Assembly (NCBI RefSeq): GCF_000211475.1 | Contig: NC_015474.1 | Span: 62,001-126,000 of the forward strand | Direction: 5' to 3' | Source: Pyrococcus sp. NA2 | GTDB lineage: Archaea; Methanobacteriota_B; Thermococci; Thermococcales; Thermococcaceae | Length of the DNA: 64,000 nucleotides | Part shown: in pieces, positions 1 through 6,433 of the stretch | Numbering within the stretch: the first letter of the stretch is position 1 | How the letters are laid out: the number at the start of each line of letters is the position of its first letter | Made by a program: the position numbers and the translations under genes | The notes under the pieces: model-generated | The model's input: the letters and a program-made list of their open reading frames with translations, nothing else | The model's database searches: none | What the model was told of the DNA's origin: nothing

Positions 1-1
1 G

Positions 2-634
2 CCAAGTTCAGTGACAATAGGAAGATTCCAGAGCATTAGACATGATGTAAACTTGGAGAAGACAAAAGAATTGGGCATTCCAGTAGTGAGAAGGATAACT
101 GGAGGAGGAAGCGTATTCCATGACGAATTTGGTGAGATAACGTATTCAGTCGTAATAGGAGAGGACTACCACCCAGCTTTAAAGAACATTCAAGAAAGCT
201 ATAGATTCCTTGCAGCACCACTGGTAGATGCACTAAAGGAGGATCTCGGCTTAAAAGCTGAGTTTTCGGGACTAAATGATATTCTTGTTAATGGAAAGAA
301 GATAAGTGGTTCCGCTCAAACCAGGAGGAAAGGGGTTATCCTCCAGCATGGAACTCTGATGTACGCTACAAGGCTTGAGATTTTGGCCAGTGTTCTTAAA
401 GTTTCAAAGGAGAAGCTTAAAGATAAAGGTGTCAAGAGCTTGCTCGAAAGGGTAACAACCTTGGAAAGGGAGGGAATAAAGATAAGTAGGAATGAAATGT
501 ATGAGATCCTAAAGAATTCATTCTTCAGAGCATTCCCACTAGAAGAGGGAGAACTAACAGAATACGAGCTTAAGTTAGCGGAAAAGCTTGTTGAGGAAAG
601 ATACGGAAACGAAAAGTGGAACTTTTCTAGATGA
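2..634 (+). CDS. lplA: lipoate-protein ligase A family protein, 5'-truncated by window edge
   Basis: Probable lipoate (or octanoate) protein ligase, which attaches lipoyl groups to lysines of acceptor proteins such as glycine cleavage H protein. The visible part has the family's GRFQS and RRITGGGSVFHDEFGEITYS segments; the RRxTGGGxVxH block forms the lipoyl-AMP site, and 'GxKISGSAQ' follows around residue 100. The reading frame is open to the first base of the window (codons for P-S-S-V-T-I-G), so the true start lies upstream and the GTG at 11 is internal. The family is usually about 250 residues, so roughly 40-50 N-terminal residues are missing. The C-terminal extension of bacterial LplA is absent; in archaea it is commonly a separate LplB protein, not seen here. 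Confidence 0.85.
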   Translation, partial: PSSVTIGRFQSIRHDVNLEKTKELGIPVVRRITGGGSVFHDEFGEITYSVVIGEDYHPALKNIQESYRFLAAPLVDALKEDLGLKAEFSGLNDILVNGKKISGSAQTRRKGVILQHGTLMYATRLEILASVLKVSKEKLKDKGVKSLLERVTTLEREGIKISRNEMYEILKNSFFRAFPLEEGELTEYELKLAEKLVEERYGNEKWNFSR

Positions 635-660
635 TTCTCAATTTTTTCCTTTGATAGGGC

Positions 661-689
661 TCACCAGCCCACGACCTATGAACTGGTGA
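661..689 (+). repeat. 7-bp inverted repeat after lplA
   Basis: TCACCAG (661-667) and CTGGTGA (683-689) form a perfect 7-bp stem with a 15-nt loop. A T-rich run follows at about 692-704, so this may be a 3'-end structure for the lipoate ligase transcript. It could equally be a regulatory element of the downstream operon. No conserved RNA family is recognised. Confidence 0.3.
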
Positions 690-720
690 TAGATTTTACT
701 CTTTTTATGGAGAGTCAAAG

Positions 721-729
721 TTTTATATG
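721..729 (+). promoter_or_regulatory. box A (TATA) of the first ABC operon
   Basis: TTTTATATG lies about 45 bases upstream of the ATG at 770. This predicts transcription start near 748-752 and a leader of about 20 bases carrying the GGGTGAT ribosome site. Confidence 0.5.
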
Positions 730-769
730 TTAGTTTTTGATAATTATTCAATTGATGGGTGATAAAGTC

Positions 770-1786
770 ATGAAAAAGATGCTTTGCATCCTGATAATTT
801 TAAGCCTTACTGGATTTTCACTTGGAACTCCCTATTGGATCGAACCTGGGGTCTACATGAAATATGTTGCATATCAAACTAAGTCAATAGACCCCACCTC
901 TTCAGGATTTGGAGATGCAACTTTGCAAGTGGTCTACAACTATTCGGGAAAACTGTTCAAGATAGGGGCATTTGGCAATTCAACAGTAACCTTCAGAGTC
1001 GAGTCAATAGTTAACGATACCGCGATAGTATCGGTGGAAATCTCAATGGAGTATCCTAAAATCTTATACTCAACCGAAGGGAAAACTTTAGATTTCTCAC
1101 CATTCTGGGACAACAACTCAGTTATATGGATGGTGCATAATAAGTCCAAGACTACGGGAAAGTACATCTTAGAGATTGTGCTTAGGAACTTAACGCTTAA
1201 AGGGAAATATAAAATCGATTTAAAGACGGGCGATGTATACGATCTACGGGGAAGATATCACGGAAAAACAATTCTCTGGTACGATGTGGCAAATCCATTT
1301 AAGATCAATGAAACAATATGTGTCGATAGTGAAGGTAGGGAGGTAAAAATAGATAGAATTACAGTATCAAATATTTCTTTTCTGACATATTATAAAACAT
1401 TCAAACCACCTATAATCACAATAAAGACGACGATTGGAGTTCTAAAAACTCCCACAAGTAAAGTCATTGGAAGGAACGTCATGATATACGATGGATCATC
1501 GGGGATCTTGATAAGCTTTTTAGCCCCAAATTTTCCGGATGCCAAGGCTGCAGGTTTTCCAGTTTTATATGGCTTTGACATGAAAGGGTTCGAATTAAGT
1601 AGGAAGGAATGGAAAAGGGAAGATATTCAAATTGGAGGGGGACTAGTTCTGCTGGATACAAATGCTGATTTAATCAAAACGAGATTGATTAATTATTCCG
1701 AGAAAACATCAAAGCTCAATTACATCTACTTATTACTCCTCCTACTTTTCATCCTAAGTTTGTTAGTTAAGAGAGGTGAGAGGTAA
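770..1786 (+). CDS. exported, membrane-anchored protein of an ABC operon (unknown function)
   Basis: Not recognised as a named family. The 338-residue protein has a signal peptide-like N-terminus (KKMLCILIILSLTGFSLG), a large beta-rich extracellular-type region with several N-x-S/T sequons, and one C-terminal transmembrane segment (YIYLLLLLLFILSLLV) followed by KRGER. It therefore probably faces outside and is anchored at its C-terminus. The start is the ATG at 770 because GGGTGAT lies 6 bases before it; upstream in-frame codons would cover that site. It is the first gene of an operon with a permease, a small two-helix protein and an ATPase, and its TAA stop overlaps the next ATG (TAATG). It may be an accessory or ligand-sensing part of that transporter. 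Confidence 0.65.
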   Translation: MKKMLCILIILSLTGFSLGTPYWIEPGVYMKYVAYQTKSIDPTSSGFGDATLQVVYNYSGKLFKIGAFGNSTVTFRVESIVNDTAIVSVEISMEYPKILYSTEGKTLDFSPFWDNNSVIWMVHNKSKTTGKYILEIVLRNLTLKGKYKIDLKTGDVYDLRGRYHGKTILWYDVANPFKINETICVDSEGREVKIDRITVSNISFLTYYKTFKPPIITIKTTIGVLKTPTSKVIGRNVMIYDGSSGILISFLAPNFPDAKAAGFPVLYGFDMKGFELSRKEWKREDIQIGGGLVLLDTNADLIKTRLINYSEKTSKLNYIYLLLLLLFILSLLVKRGER

Positions 1787-2523
1787 TGTTGAGAAGATGG
1801 GAGCTTAACGAGCCTACTCGAGTAATGACCCTCCTAATTGGGATGATCCTTAATACGTTTATCTTACATTCTGCGTACCTACGTTTCTTCGTGACCCTTG
1901 GAAGTTATATCTCAACAATTGTGACAACTCCATCTTTTTCTTCACTGTTCCTCGTCAACAAGATGATAGCTGACCTATTGAGCAATGGAAACTTTTGGAT
2001 AACATCAACTCTTTTCATCTCACTCCTTGGAGCAATAATCTTTAGAATGGACAGAGATATTGGCTATGCAAATTTGATATACTCCCTTCCGTATAGAAAG
2101 TGGGAGATCATCGGAATAAAGTACATAGTGCTCTTCCTTTACTCTTTAATGTTAACTTTTATCCCCTTCTTTTCGGTTGCAATACTCTCAAATCTCTCAA
2201 TAGCGGAACACTTGCCCGGAATTCTATTCTCTAGATTGACGATGCTTAAGATGTTGCTAACCCTATACATTATTCTATACATGACGACCTTGGTTACCCT
2301 TGTATCCTTACTAAGCCCAAGCACATTAATGGCCTTTGTTGCATCAATTTCTCTACTCTTCCTCCCATTTTTCATTCACATATCAGAAGTTCCTCCTCTG
2401 ATCTTCTTAGAAAGTAGTGTTAAGGAGGTTTTCACGCCTAAATGCACAATATGGGGGGTGATAGTTCCACTAGCGTTGCTCACAACATCCATAATAACTT
2501 CAGAGCGGAGGGATGTCAGGTGA
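1786..2523 (+). CDS. ABC-2-type transporter permease
   Basis: Integral membrane protein of 245 residues with about six hydrophobic helices (roughly residues 12-35, 65-85, 105-130, 140-175, 180-200, 222-240). It lacks strong sequence signatures but has ABC-2 permease character: an 'IGYANLIYSLPYRKWEIIGIKY' coupling-type segment precedes the third helix, as in export permeases. It is translationally coupled to the preceding gene (TAATG) with GAGAGGTGAG as ribosome site, and its TGA overlaps the GTG of the next gene. The ATPase two genes downstream is the likely partner. The substrate cannot be read from sequence. Confidence 0.65.
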   Translation: MLRRWELNEPTRVMTLLIGMILNTFILHSAYLRFFVTLGSYISTIVTTPSFSSLFLVNKMIADLLSNGNFWITSTLFISLLGAIIFRMDRDIGYANLIYSLPYRKWEIIGIKYIVLFLYSLMLTFIPFFSVAILSNLSIAEHLPGILFSRLTMLKMLLTLYIILYMTTLVTLVSLLSPSTLMAFVASISLLFLPFFIHISEVPPLIFLESSVKEVFTPKCTIWGVIVPLALLTTSIITSERRDVR

Positions 2524-2969
2524 GGCTCCTAAGGGCCCTGGCACTATTCTTCTTCCTACTCCCAGGGATCATGATGGCGAATTACATAAGGTACTCCGAT
2601 GATATTCTGTCGACACAGCCCTATCCTCTTGTCTCAGAGGAAGCAGAATCAGAACTACACTTTATAGACATCTTCGTCCCAACCTCTTCCCTAGCTGAGA
2701 TTGAATGTGTCGGAGGTGGAAAGATAATAATAATCGACGAGTCAAAAAGGGAAGTCGTATTTTATGAGACATTTTCCAATAAGCTAGCTTCCCAACTCAT
2801 GTTTCCTCATGAGGGAGAATACATTCTCTATTCAGAGAACACCAAAAGGGGGACATCTTGCATTATTAGGGTTGTGAGAAATCGTCCCACCGTAGCTGTT
2901 CAAAGAGGGATTTATCTCGTTGGGATAATTTCCGGTGTCCTCCTGTTGTTATGGAGGTGGAGGAAGTGA
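2520..2969 (+). CDS. small membrane-anchored protein of ABC operon
   Basis: Not recognised. The 149-residue protein has one hydrophobic helix near each end (about residues 4-22 and 127-142) and a hydrophilic, probably extracytoplasmic middle. I start it at GTG 2520, inside the stop of the permease (GTGA overlap) and preceded by GGAGGG at 2508-2513. The longer open frame from 2442 would run within the permease and has no ribosome site. It too ends in a GTGA overlap with the ATPase gene, so all four genes of the operon are coupled. The topology resembles a small accessory subunit. Confidence 0.6.
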   Translation: MRLLRALALFFFLLPGIMMANYIRYSDDILSTQPYPLVSEEAESELHFIDIFVPTSSLAEIECVGGGKIIIIDESKREVVFYETFSNKLASQLMFPHEGEYILYSENTKRGTSCIIRVVRNRPTVAVQRGIYLVGIISGVLLLLWRWRK

Positions 2970-3646
2970 TAATTGCCAAGAACTTAACTAAAAGATTCGG
3001 TCCAATATACGCGTTAAGGGACGTATCCGTTAAGATAGGTGAGGGAACGACGCTCATAGTTGGCCCCAATGGTGGAGGGAAATCAACATTTTTGAGGCTT
3101 ATAGTTGGAATATACAGACCAACTAGAGGAGAAATAAGGGTGTTTGGGAGAGATCCCTGGAAAGATAAAGAAATAAAGAAAATGATCGGATTTTCCAGCG
3201 ATCCTCCTGCATTTCCAAACTTTATAACAGGTAGAGAGTGGCTTCTCCTGTTATCTGAAGAGAAAGAGGGAGGAGAAGAGGAAGTTGAAAAGGTCGCTGA
3301 TCTATTCAACATTGACTTCCTAGACTTAAGAATTGAGAAATACTCCTCTGGAATGAGGAAACTCCTTGCAATATCCCAAGCATTCATAGGCAATCCAAAA
3401 TTGATAATCCTTGATGAACCATTTTCAGGCCTAGATTTCAAGAATGTTAGGAAAGTTATCAAGGTGATCATGGAATTCAAGGAGCTTGACGTTAACTTCC
3501 TGATAGTCAGCCACATATGGGAACCTTTAATTCCACTCGCGGACTGGATGATAATGATTTCCGAGGGAAGAATTGTCGTGAATGGACCTACCGAAACTGC
3601 CAAAGGCGAAATCAAGAGAATATTCAAGGAGATGTTAGTCCTTTAA
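2966..3646 (+). CDS. ABC transporter ATP-binding protein
   Basis: Nucleotide-binding subunit of about 226 residues. Walker A is GPNGGGKST, the signature motif is YSSGMRKLLA (SSGM variant of LSGGQ), Walker B is LIILDEP followed by FSGLD, and the switch histidine is in IVSHIWEP. This is the short CcmA/NatA-like type that pairs with ABC-2 permeases. GTG 2966 overlaps the preceding stop, repeating the coupling seen upstream, and GGAGGTGG lies about 7 bases before it; ATG 2951 is the alternative start. The C-terminal half is a close relative of the pseudogene at 8658-9011. The 3' end overlaps the convergent CDF gene by 23 bases. Confidence 0.85.
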   Translation: MIIAKNLTKRFGPIYALRDVSVKIGEGTTLIVGPNGGGKSTFLRLIVGIYRPTRGEIRVFGRDPWKDKEIKKMIGFSSDPPAFPNFITGREWLLLLSEEKEGGEEEVEKVADLFNIDFLDLRIEKYSSGMRKLLAISQAFIGNPKLIILDEPFSGLDFKNVRKVIKVIMEFKELDVNFLIVSHIWEPLIPLADWMIMISEGRIVVNGPTETAKGEIKRIFKEMLVL

Positions 3647-4487
3647 TGTCGACATGAACGAATGCAACATCAACCTCAGGCAACATCTCAACCCTCCTCT
3701 TAACTTCCTCACTAACGTCATGAGCCTCTAAGAGCGTTAGATTCGGAGGAACCTCAATGTGAAGCTCGACATGAAGCTTGCTTCCTACGTAGTGGGCCCT
3801 AAGATCATGGACTCCCAGAACGTTTTTGACACTTAACGCGGCCTCTTCAATCTTCCTGTAAACTTCCGAAGGGGGGGATCTTCCCGTCAGATAATTGACA
3901 TTTTCAAGGATAATCTCAATCGCAACCTTAGCGATGAACAGGGAAACTATTACACCAGCAACACCGTCTCCCCACTTTATCCCCACTTTTTCAAAGAGAA
4001 GACCGACTAAAACAGCGATAGTGCTTAAAACATCACTCCTATGATGGTAAGCATCGGCTATCAGAATTGCATTATTAAGTCTTCTGCCAACAATTAGGGC
4101 ATACTGGGTCATCGCCTCCTTGGCAAATATCGAAAGGAGGGCAACTCCAATCATCATTGAGGTGACCTCTATGATGACTCCGTGTATAATTCTTTCAAGG
4201 GAATCCCTGAATATTTCATAGGCAACGATGAGCAGTAGCTCGCCCATGAAGAACGCGAAGAGTGGTTCAAACCTTGAGTGGCCAAATGGATGAGTACTAT
4301 CCGGAGGCCTCTTGGCTATTTTAACACCAACAAATCCTATAATGCTGGTAACAAGATCACTGAGAGAGTGAATTCCATCCGAAATCAGGGCAATGCTCGA
4401 TGACATAACACCAATGGTTATCTTCAAGACTGCAAGGAGGAGATTACCAACTATACTCACGATGATTGGTCTGTAAGCCTCATCCAT
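3624..4487 (-). CDS. cation diffusion facilitator (CDF) family metal transporter
   Basis: Proton-coupled exporter of divalent metals (Zn, Mn, Fe or Co) in the cytoplasmic membrane. Six transmembrane helices fill about residues 8-205. The two metal-site motifs are SDGIHSLSDLVTS in helix 2 and ADAYHHRSDVLST in helix 5 (HxxxD and DxxxD patterns), followed by a cytoplasmic ferredoxin-like domain (LHVELHIEVPPNLTLLEAHDVSEEV). ATG 4487 is chosen because GGGGTGAT precedes it by four bases and overlaps the alternative GTG at 4496. That ribosome site abuts the 3' flank of a box C/D RNA gene, so the mRNA probably shares a transcript with the two sRNAs just upstream. Confidence 0.9.
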   Translation of the reverse strand: MDEAYRPIIVSIVGNLLLAVLKITIGVMSSSIALISDGIHSLSDLVTSIIGFVGVKIAKRPPDSTHPFGHSRFEPLFAFFMGELLLIVAYEIFRDSLERIIHGVIIEVTSMMIGVALLSIFAKEAMTQYALIVGRRLNNAILIADAYHHRSDVLSTIAVLVGLLFEKVGIKWGDGVAGVIVSLFIAKVAIEIILENVNYLTGRSPPSEVYRKIEEAALSVKNVLGVHDLRAHYVGSKLHVELHIEVPPNLTLLEAHDVSEEVKRRVEMLPEVDVAFVHVDIKGLTSP

Positions 4488-4496
4488 TTTTATCAC

Positions 4497-4556
4497 CCCG
4501 GTCAGTCCGTCACTCCCTCGTCACACCTCAGCCTAGGCTGAAATCATCATCCCGAC
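4497..4556 (-). ncRNA. box C/D guide RNA (sRNA B)
   Basis: Read on the minus strand, this stretch has all four boxes with archaeal spacing: box C ATGATGA (4544-4550), 12-nt guide, D' CTGA (4528-4531), 3-nt spacer, C' GTGACGA (4518-4524, one change from consensus), 12-nt guide, D CTGA (4502-4505). Such RNAs bind L7Ae, Nop5 and fibrillarin and direct 2'-O-methylation opposite the fifth base upstream of D or D'. The D guide GGGAGUGACGGA is complementary over 10 bases to the universal 16S sequence CCGUCACUCC, pointing to U1406 (E. coli numbering); the base next to D does not pair. No target is recognised for the D' guide UUUCAGCCUAGG. The terminal stem is weak. Confidence 0.8.
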
Positions 4557-4568
4557 CTAATTCGAGTT

Positions 4569-4631
4569 TAAAGCTCAGAGATCACCTACCCTCATCACTC
4601 CTCAGTTCGCCCATCACTCATCATCGCCTTT
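4569..4631 (-). ncRNA. box C/D guide RNA (sRNA A)
   Basis: On the minus strand: box C ATGATGA (4618-4624), 12-nt guide, D' CTGA (4602-4605), 3-nt spacer, C' GTGATGA (4592-4598), 13-nt guide, D CTGA (4575-4578). All boxes match consensus and flanks AAAGG/GCTTT can form a short terminal stem. The D' guide GUGAUGGGCGAA can pair with the 23S A-loop helix (UUCGCCCAUUA, from memory of archaeal sequences, one G-U), predicting modification near position 2558. The D guide GGGUAGGUGAUCU pairs with the 16S 3' end GGAUCACCU over about 9 bases; this second target is tentative. It lies 18 bases from sRNA B in tandem and overlaps the promoter region of the JAMM gene on the other strand. Confidence 0.82.
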
Positions 4632-4658
4632 TTAAGTTTCTTTGCAAATCAAGATGAG

Positions 4659-5081
4659 ATGATGCTCAAACTACCTAAAAGCATTGTCGAAGAAATAGGG
4701 GAGAAAGCAAAGCATAGTGACATCGAGATCTGCGGTTTCATATTCGGAATCAAGGAAGGTGAAACTTTCATTGGAAAGAAGTTAACCTTCATTCGGAACA
4801 GACTGAACTCAAGCGTTGAATTTGAGATGGAGCCCGAGGAAATGCTAATTGCCCTAGAAGAAGCTGAAAGAAAGGGGTTGGAGGTTGTTGCCATATTCCA
4901 CTCCCACGTAAACTGCCCTCCACATCCAAGCGAGAAGGATATGAAGGGAATGAGGAACTGGAGAGTACCTTGGCTAATAGTGAGTTCAAGAGGAGAGATG
5001 AAAGCGTTCATACTTTCGTCAGAGGATGACATCAAAGAAGTTAAGATAGAGATCACACATCCCAGCCAAACTCCTCCCTGA
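4659..5081 (+). CDS. JAMM (MPN+) metalloprotease, archaeal desampylase-like
   Basis: Zinc isopeptidase of the JAB1/MPN/Mov34 fold, 140 residues. The motif is complete: FHSHVNCPPHPSEKDM gives HxH, then S and D with JAMM spacing, and an upstream glutamate lies in the EICGFIFG strand near residue 25. Archaeal single-domain members of this kind remove ubiquitin-like SAMP proteins from targets or process small sulfur-carrier proteins; that role is inferred from the family. Two ATGs (4659, 4662) are possible. A box A-like CTTTTTAAG at 4627-4635 would give a nearly leaderless mRNA. The gene's 3' end overlaps the convergent small gene at 5053 by 29 bases. Confidence 0.88.
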   Translation: MMLKLPKSIVEEIGEKAKHSDIEICGFIFGIKEGETFIGKKLTFIRNRLNSSVEFEMEPEEMLIALEEAERKGLEVVAIFHSHVNCPPHPSEKDMKGMRNWRVPWLIVSSRGEMKAFILSSEDDIKEVKIEITHPSQTPP

Positions 5082-5286
5082 CCAGCTTAACAAGCTCTTT
5101 AAATTCCTCCTTCTTTATGTTGACGCTACTGGTAGCTCCAACGAGTGCTATTATTCCGTGAACCTCTTCCTGGATTTGAATAACATCATCGCTGACCTTT
5201 GCAACTCTAAGTTCCCTTCTAGCAACTTCATCCTCGCTGATCCTAAATCTGTCTTCTCCTATCTTGTAGTACCTTATCTCTGTCAC
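5053..5286 (-). CDS. small conserved-type hypothetical protein
   Basis: Not recognised; 77 residues, charged, no membrane segment, with alternating strands and a C-terminal helix (KKEEFKELVKLVREEFGW). GTG 5286 is the likely start because GGGGGTGAT sits just upstream, whereas the longer frame to 5313 would include that site. Its promoter appears to be CTTATAATC (complement of 5334-5342), flanked by a 7-bp inverted repeat (separate entry). It converges on and overlaps the JAMM gene. Confidence 0.6.
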   Translation of the reverse strand: MTEIRYYKIGEDRFRISEDEVARRELRVAKVSDDVIQIQEEVHGIIALVGATSSVNIKKEEFKELVKLVREEFGWDV

Positions 5287-5323
5287 TGAAATCACCCCCT
5301 TCTCATTTCTCAAATTTTAGTTA

Positions 5324-5349
5324 CGAAATGGAAGATTATAAGCATTTCG
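5324..5349. promoter_or_regulatory. inverted repeat flanking a box A, candidate operator
   Basis: CGAAATG (5324-5330) and CATTTCG (5343-5349) are perfect 7-bp arms around 12 bases that contain the minus-strand box A-like CTTATAATC of the 77-residue gene. A protein bound here would block TBP. No regulator is identified. Confidence 0.4.
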
Positions 5350-5365
5350 GGAAATGACCGTAATA

Positions 5366-5373
5366 TTTATAAA
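5366..5373 (+). promoter_or_regulatory. box A of the tRNA pair
   Basis: TTTATAAA lies 29-36 bases upstream of the tRNA-Asn 5' end. This fits a start a few bases before the mature tRNA and co-transcription of both tRNAs. Confidence 0.6.
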
Positions 5374-5401
5374 CTAAGGATTATGCTTATCTTTTGGGCG
5401 C

Positions 5402-5477
5402 GCCGCCGTAGCTTAGCTGGTGGAGCGCCGGACTGTTAATCCGGCGGTCCCCGGTTCGAATCCGGGCGGCGGCGCCA
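5402..5477 (+). tRNA. tRNA-Asn (GTT)
   Basis: Cloverleaf with acceptor GCCGCCG/CGGCGGC, anticodon stem CCGGA/TCCGG, loop CTGTTAA with anticodon GTT at 5435-5437, T arm CCCGG-TTCGAAT-CCGGG, discriminator G and encoded CCA. No intron. Confidence 0.97.
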
Positions 5478-5486
5478 GAGAGGAAT

Positions 5487-5564
5487 GGGCCCGTAGCTCA
5501 GCCTGGTCAGAGCGCGCGGCTCATAACCGCGTGGTCCGGGGTTCAAATCCCCGCGGGCCCACCA
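5487..5564 (+). tRNA. tRNA with CAT anticodon (elongator Met or Ile2)
   Basis: Acceptor GGGCCCG/CGGGCCC, anticodon stem CGCGG/CCGCG, loop CTCATAA with CAT at 5522-5524, T arm CGGGG-TTCAAAT-CCCCG, discriminator A, encoded CCA. It lacks the GGG/CCC anticodon-stem pairs of initiators, so it is not the initiator. The GGGCCCG acceptor is the kind seen in archaeal tRNA-Ile, so this may be tRNA-Ile2, read as AUA after agmatidine modification by TiaS; sequence alone does not decide. Its last 22 bases are overlapped by the 3' end of the opposing transporter gene. Confidence 0.93.
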
Positions 5565-6400
5565 CCTCTTCTTGATAGAAAAACGCCAGAGAGAATTAAT
5601 CCGAGGCCCACAACCGTTGACGCCATTATCTTCTCCCCCACTGTCAAGGATATTATCCCCAGGGATATTACGGGGGTTAGATAGATAAGGGAAGCTACTT
5701 TCCCAGCCCTATCAGTCTCGAGGGCCTTGAGCCAGAGAAGATACGTAACGCCCATCTCAAAGATTCCTATGTACACAGCTCCAAGAATTCCAAGGGGATC
5801 AAGCTTTACTCCTCCAAGCCCAATCGCATACAGGGAGATGTAAACTGAACCGAAGAGGAAGTTCCAGAACATCTTGACCTCAGCTCTCCTATCATCCTGA
5901 AGGTTGAGGATCCAGTACATTGCGAATAGCATTGCACTGCTAAGAGCTAAACCATCTCCAACCGGATCCTTAAAGCTTAGGGAGGATATGTCTCCCCTAG
6001 TCCCAATGATAACTATACCAAGGAAGCCCAAAAGAACACCAAAGACTTCATTTAGGGTTACTGGCTGACGAAGGAGGTAAGAAGAAAAGAGAACCAGCAT
6101 TATGGGCCAGGTGTAGTTGAGGGCTTGAGCTTCTTGAGCTGGCAACCTCGAGTAAGCGGTGAAAAGAACTAGGTAGTAGAAAAAGGGATTCACAAAGCCC
6201 AGAAGTATTGAGTTGTAGTTGGCCCTTATTGATGACCAATTTCCCGGTTTTCTAATCATGTTGACGAGTAGAAATACGAGGGTTGAAGTTATGGAAGAGT
6301 AGAGGAGCATGCTTACGGGATCTATCCTTGATAGTGTCAATTTGAAGACCGAGGCTACAGTTGACCAAAACAATATGGAGAGCACGGCATAGATGTTCAT
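5543..6400 (-). CDS. DMT superfamily (EamA-type) transporter
   Basis: Ten-helix drug/metabolite transporter of 285 residues made of two EamA repeats (about residues 3-135 and 145-280). The first ends in FGVLLGFLGIVIIGTRG and the second in TVVGLGLILSGVFLSRR, the usual helix 5/10 pattern. The substrate is unknown; relatives export amino acids or metabolites. A TATATAAAT box (about 6423-6431) is only about 25 bases above the ATG, so the mRNA is probably leaderless, and no ribosome site is evident. The last seven codons and the stop lie in the complement of the tRNA acceptor end, giving the unusual GGGPAGI tail. Confidence 0.88.
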   Translation of the reverse strand: MNIYAVLSILFWSTVASVFKLTLSRIDPVSMLLYSSITSTLVFLLVNMIRKPGNWSSIRANYNSILLGFVNPFFYYLVLFTAYSRLPAQEAQALNYTWPIMLVLFSSYLLRQPVTLNEVFGVLLGFLGIVIIGTRGDISSLSFKDPVGDGLALSSAMLFAMYWILNLQDDRRAEVKMFWNFLFGSVYISLYAIGLGGVKLDPLGILGAVYIGIFEMGVTYLLWLKALETDRAGKVASLIYLTPVISLGIISLTVGEKIMASTVVGLGLILSGVFLSRRGGGPAGI

Positions 6401-6433
6401 GTCCGGGAATATCCGCGACTCCTATATAAATTT

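Noticed and set aside
634-760. C/D RNA or H/ACA RNA after lplA
   Set aside because: A GGTGATAG resembles box C, but no CTGA follows at the required spacing and no ACA tail follows the stem.
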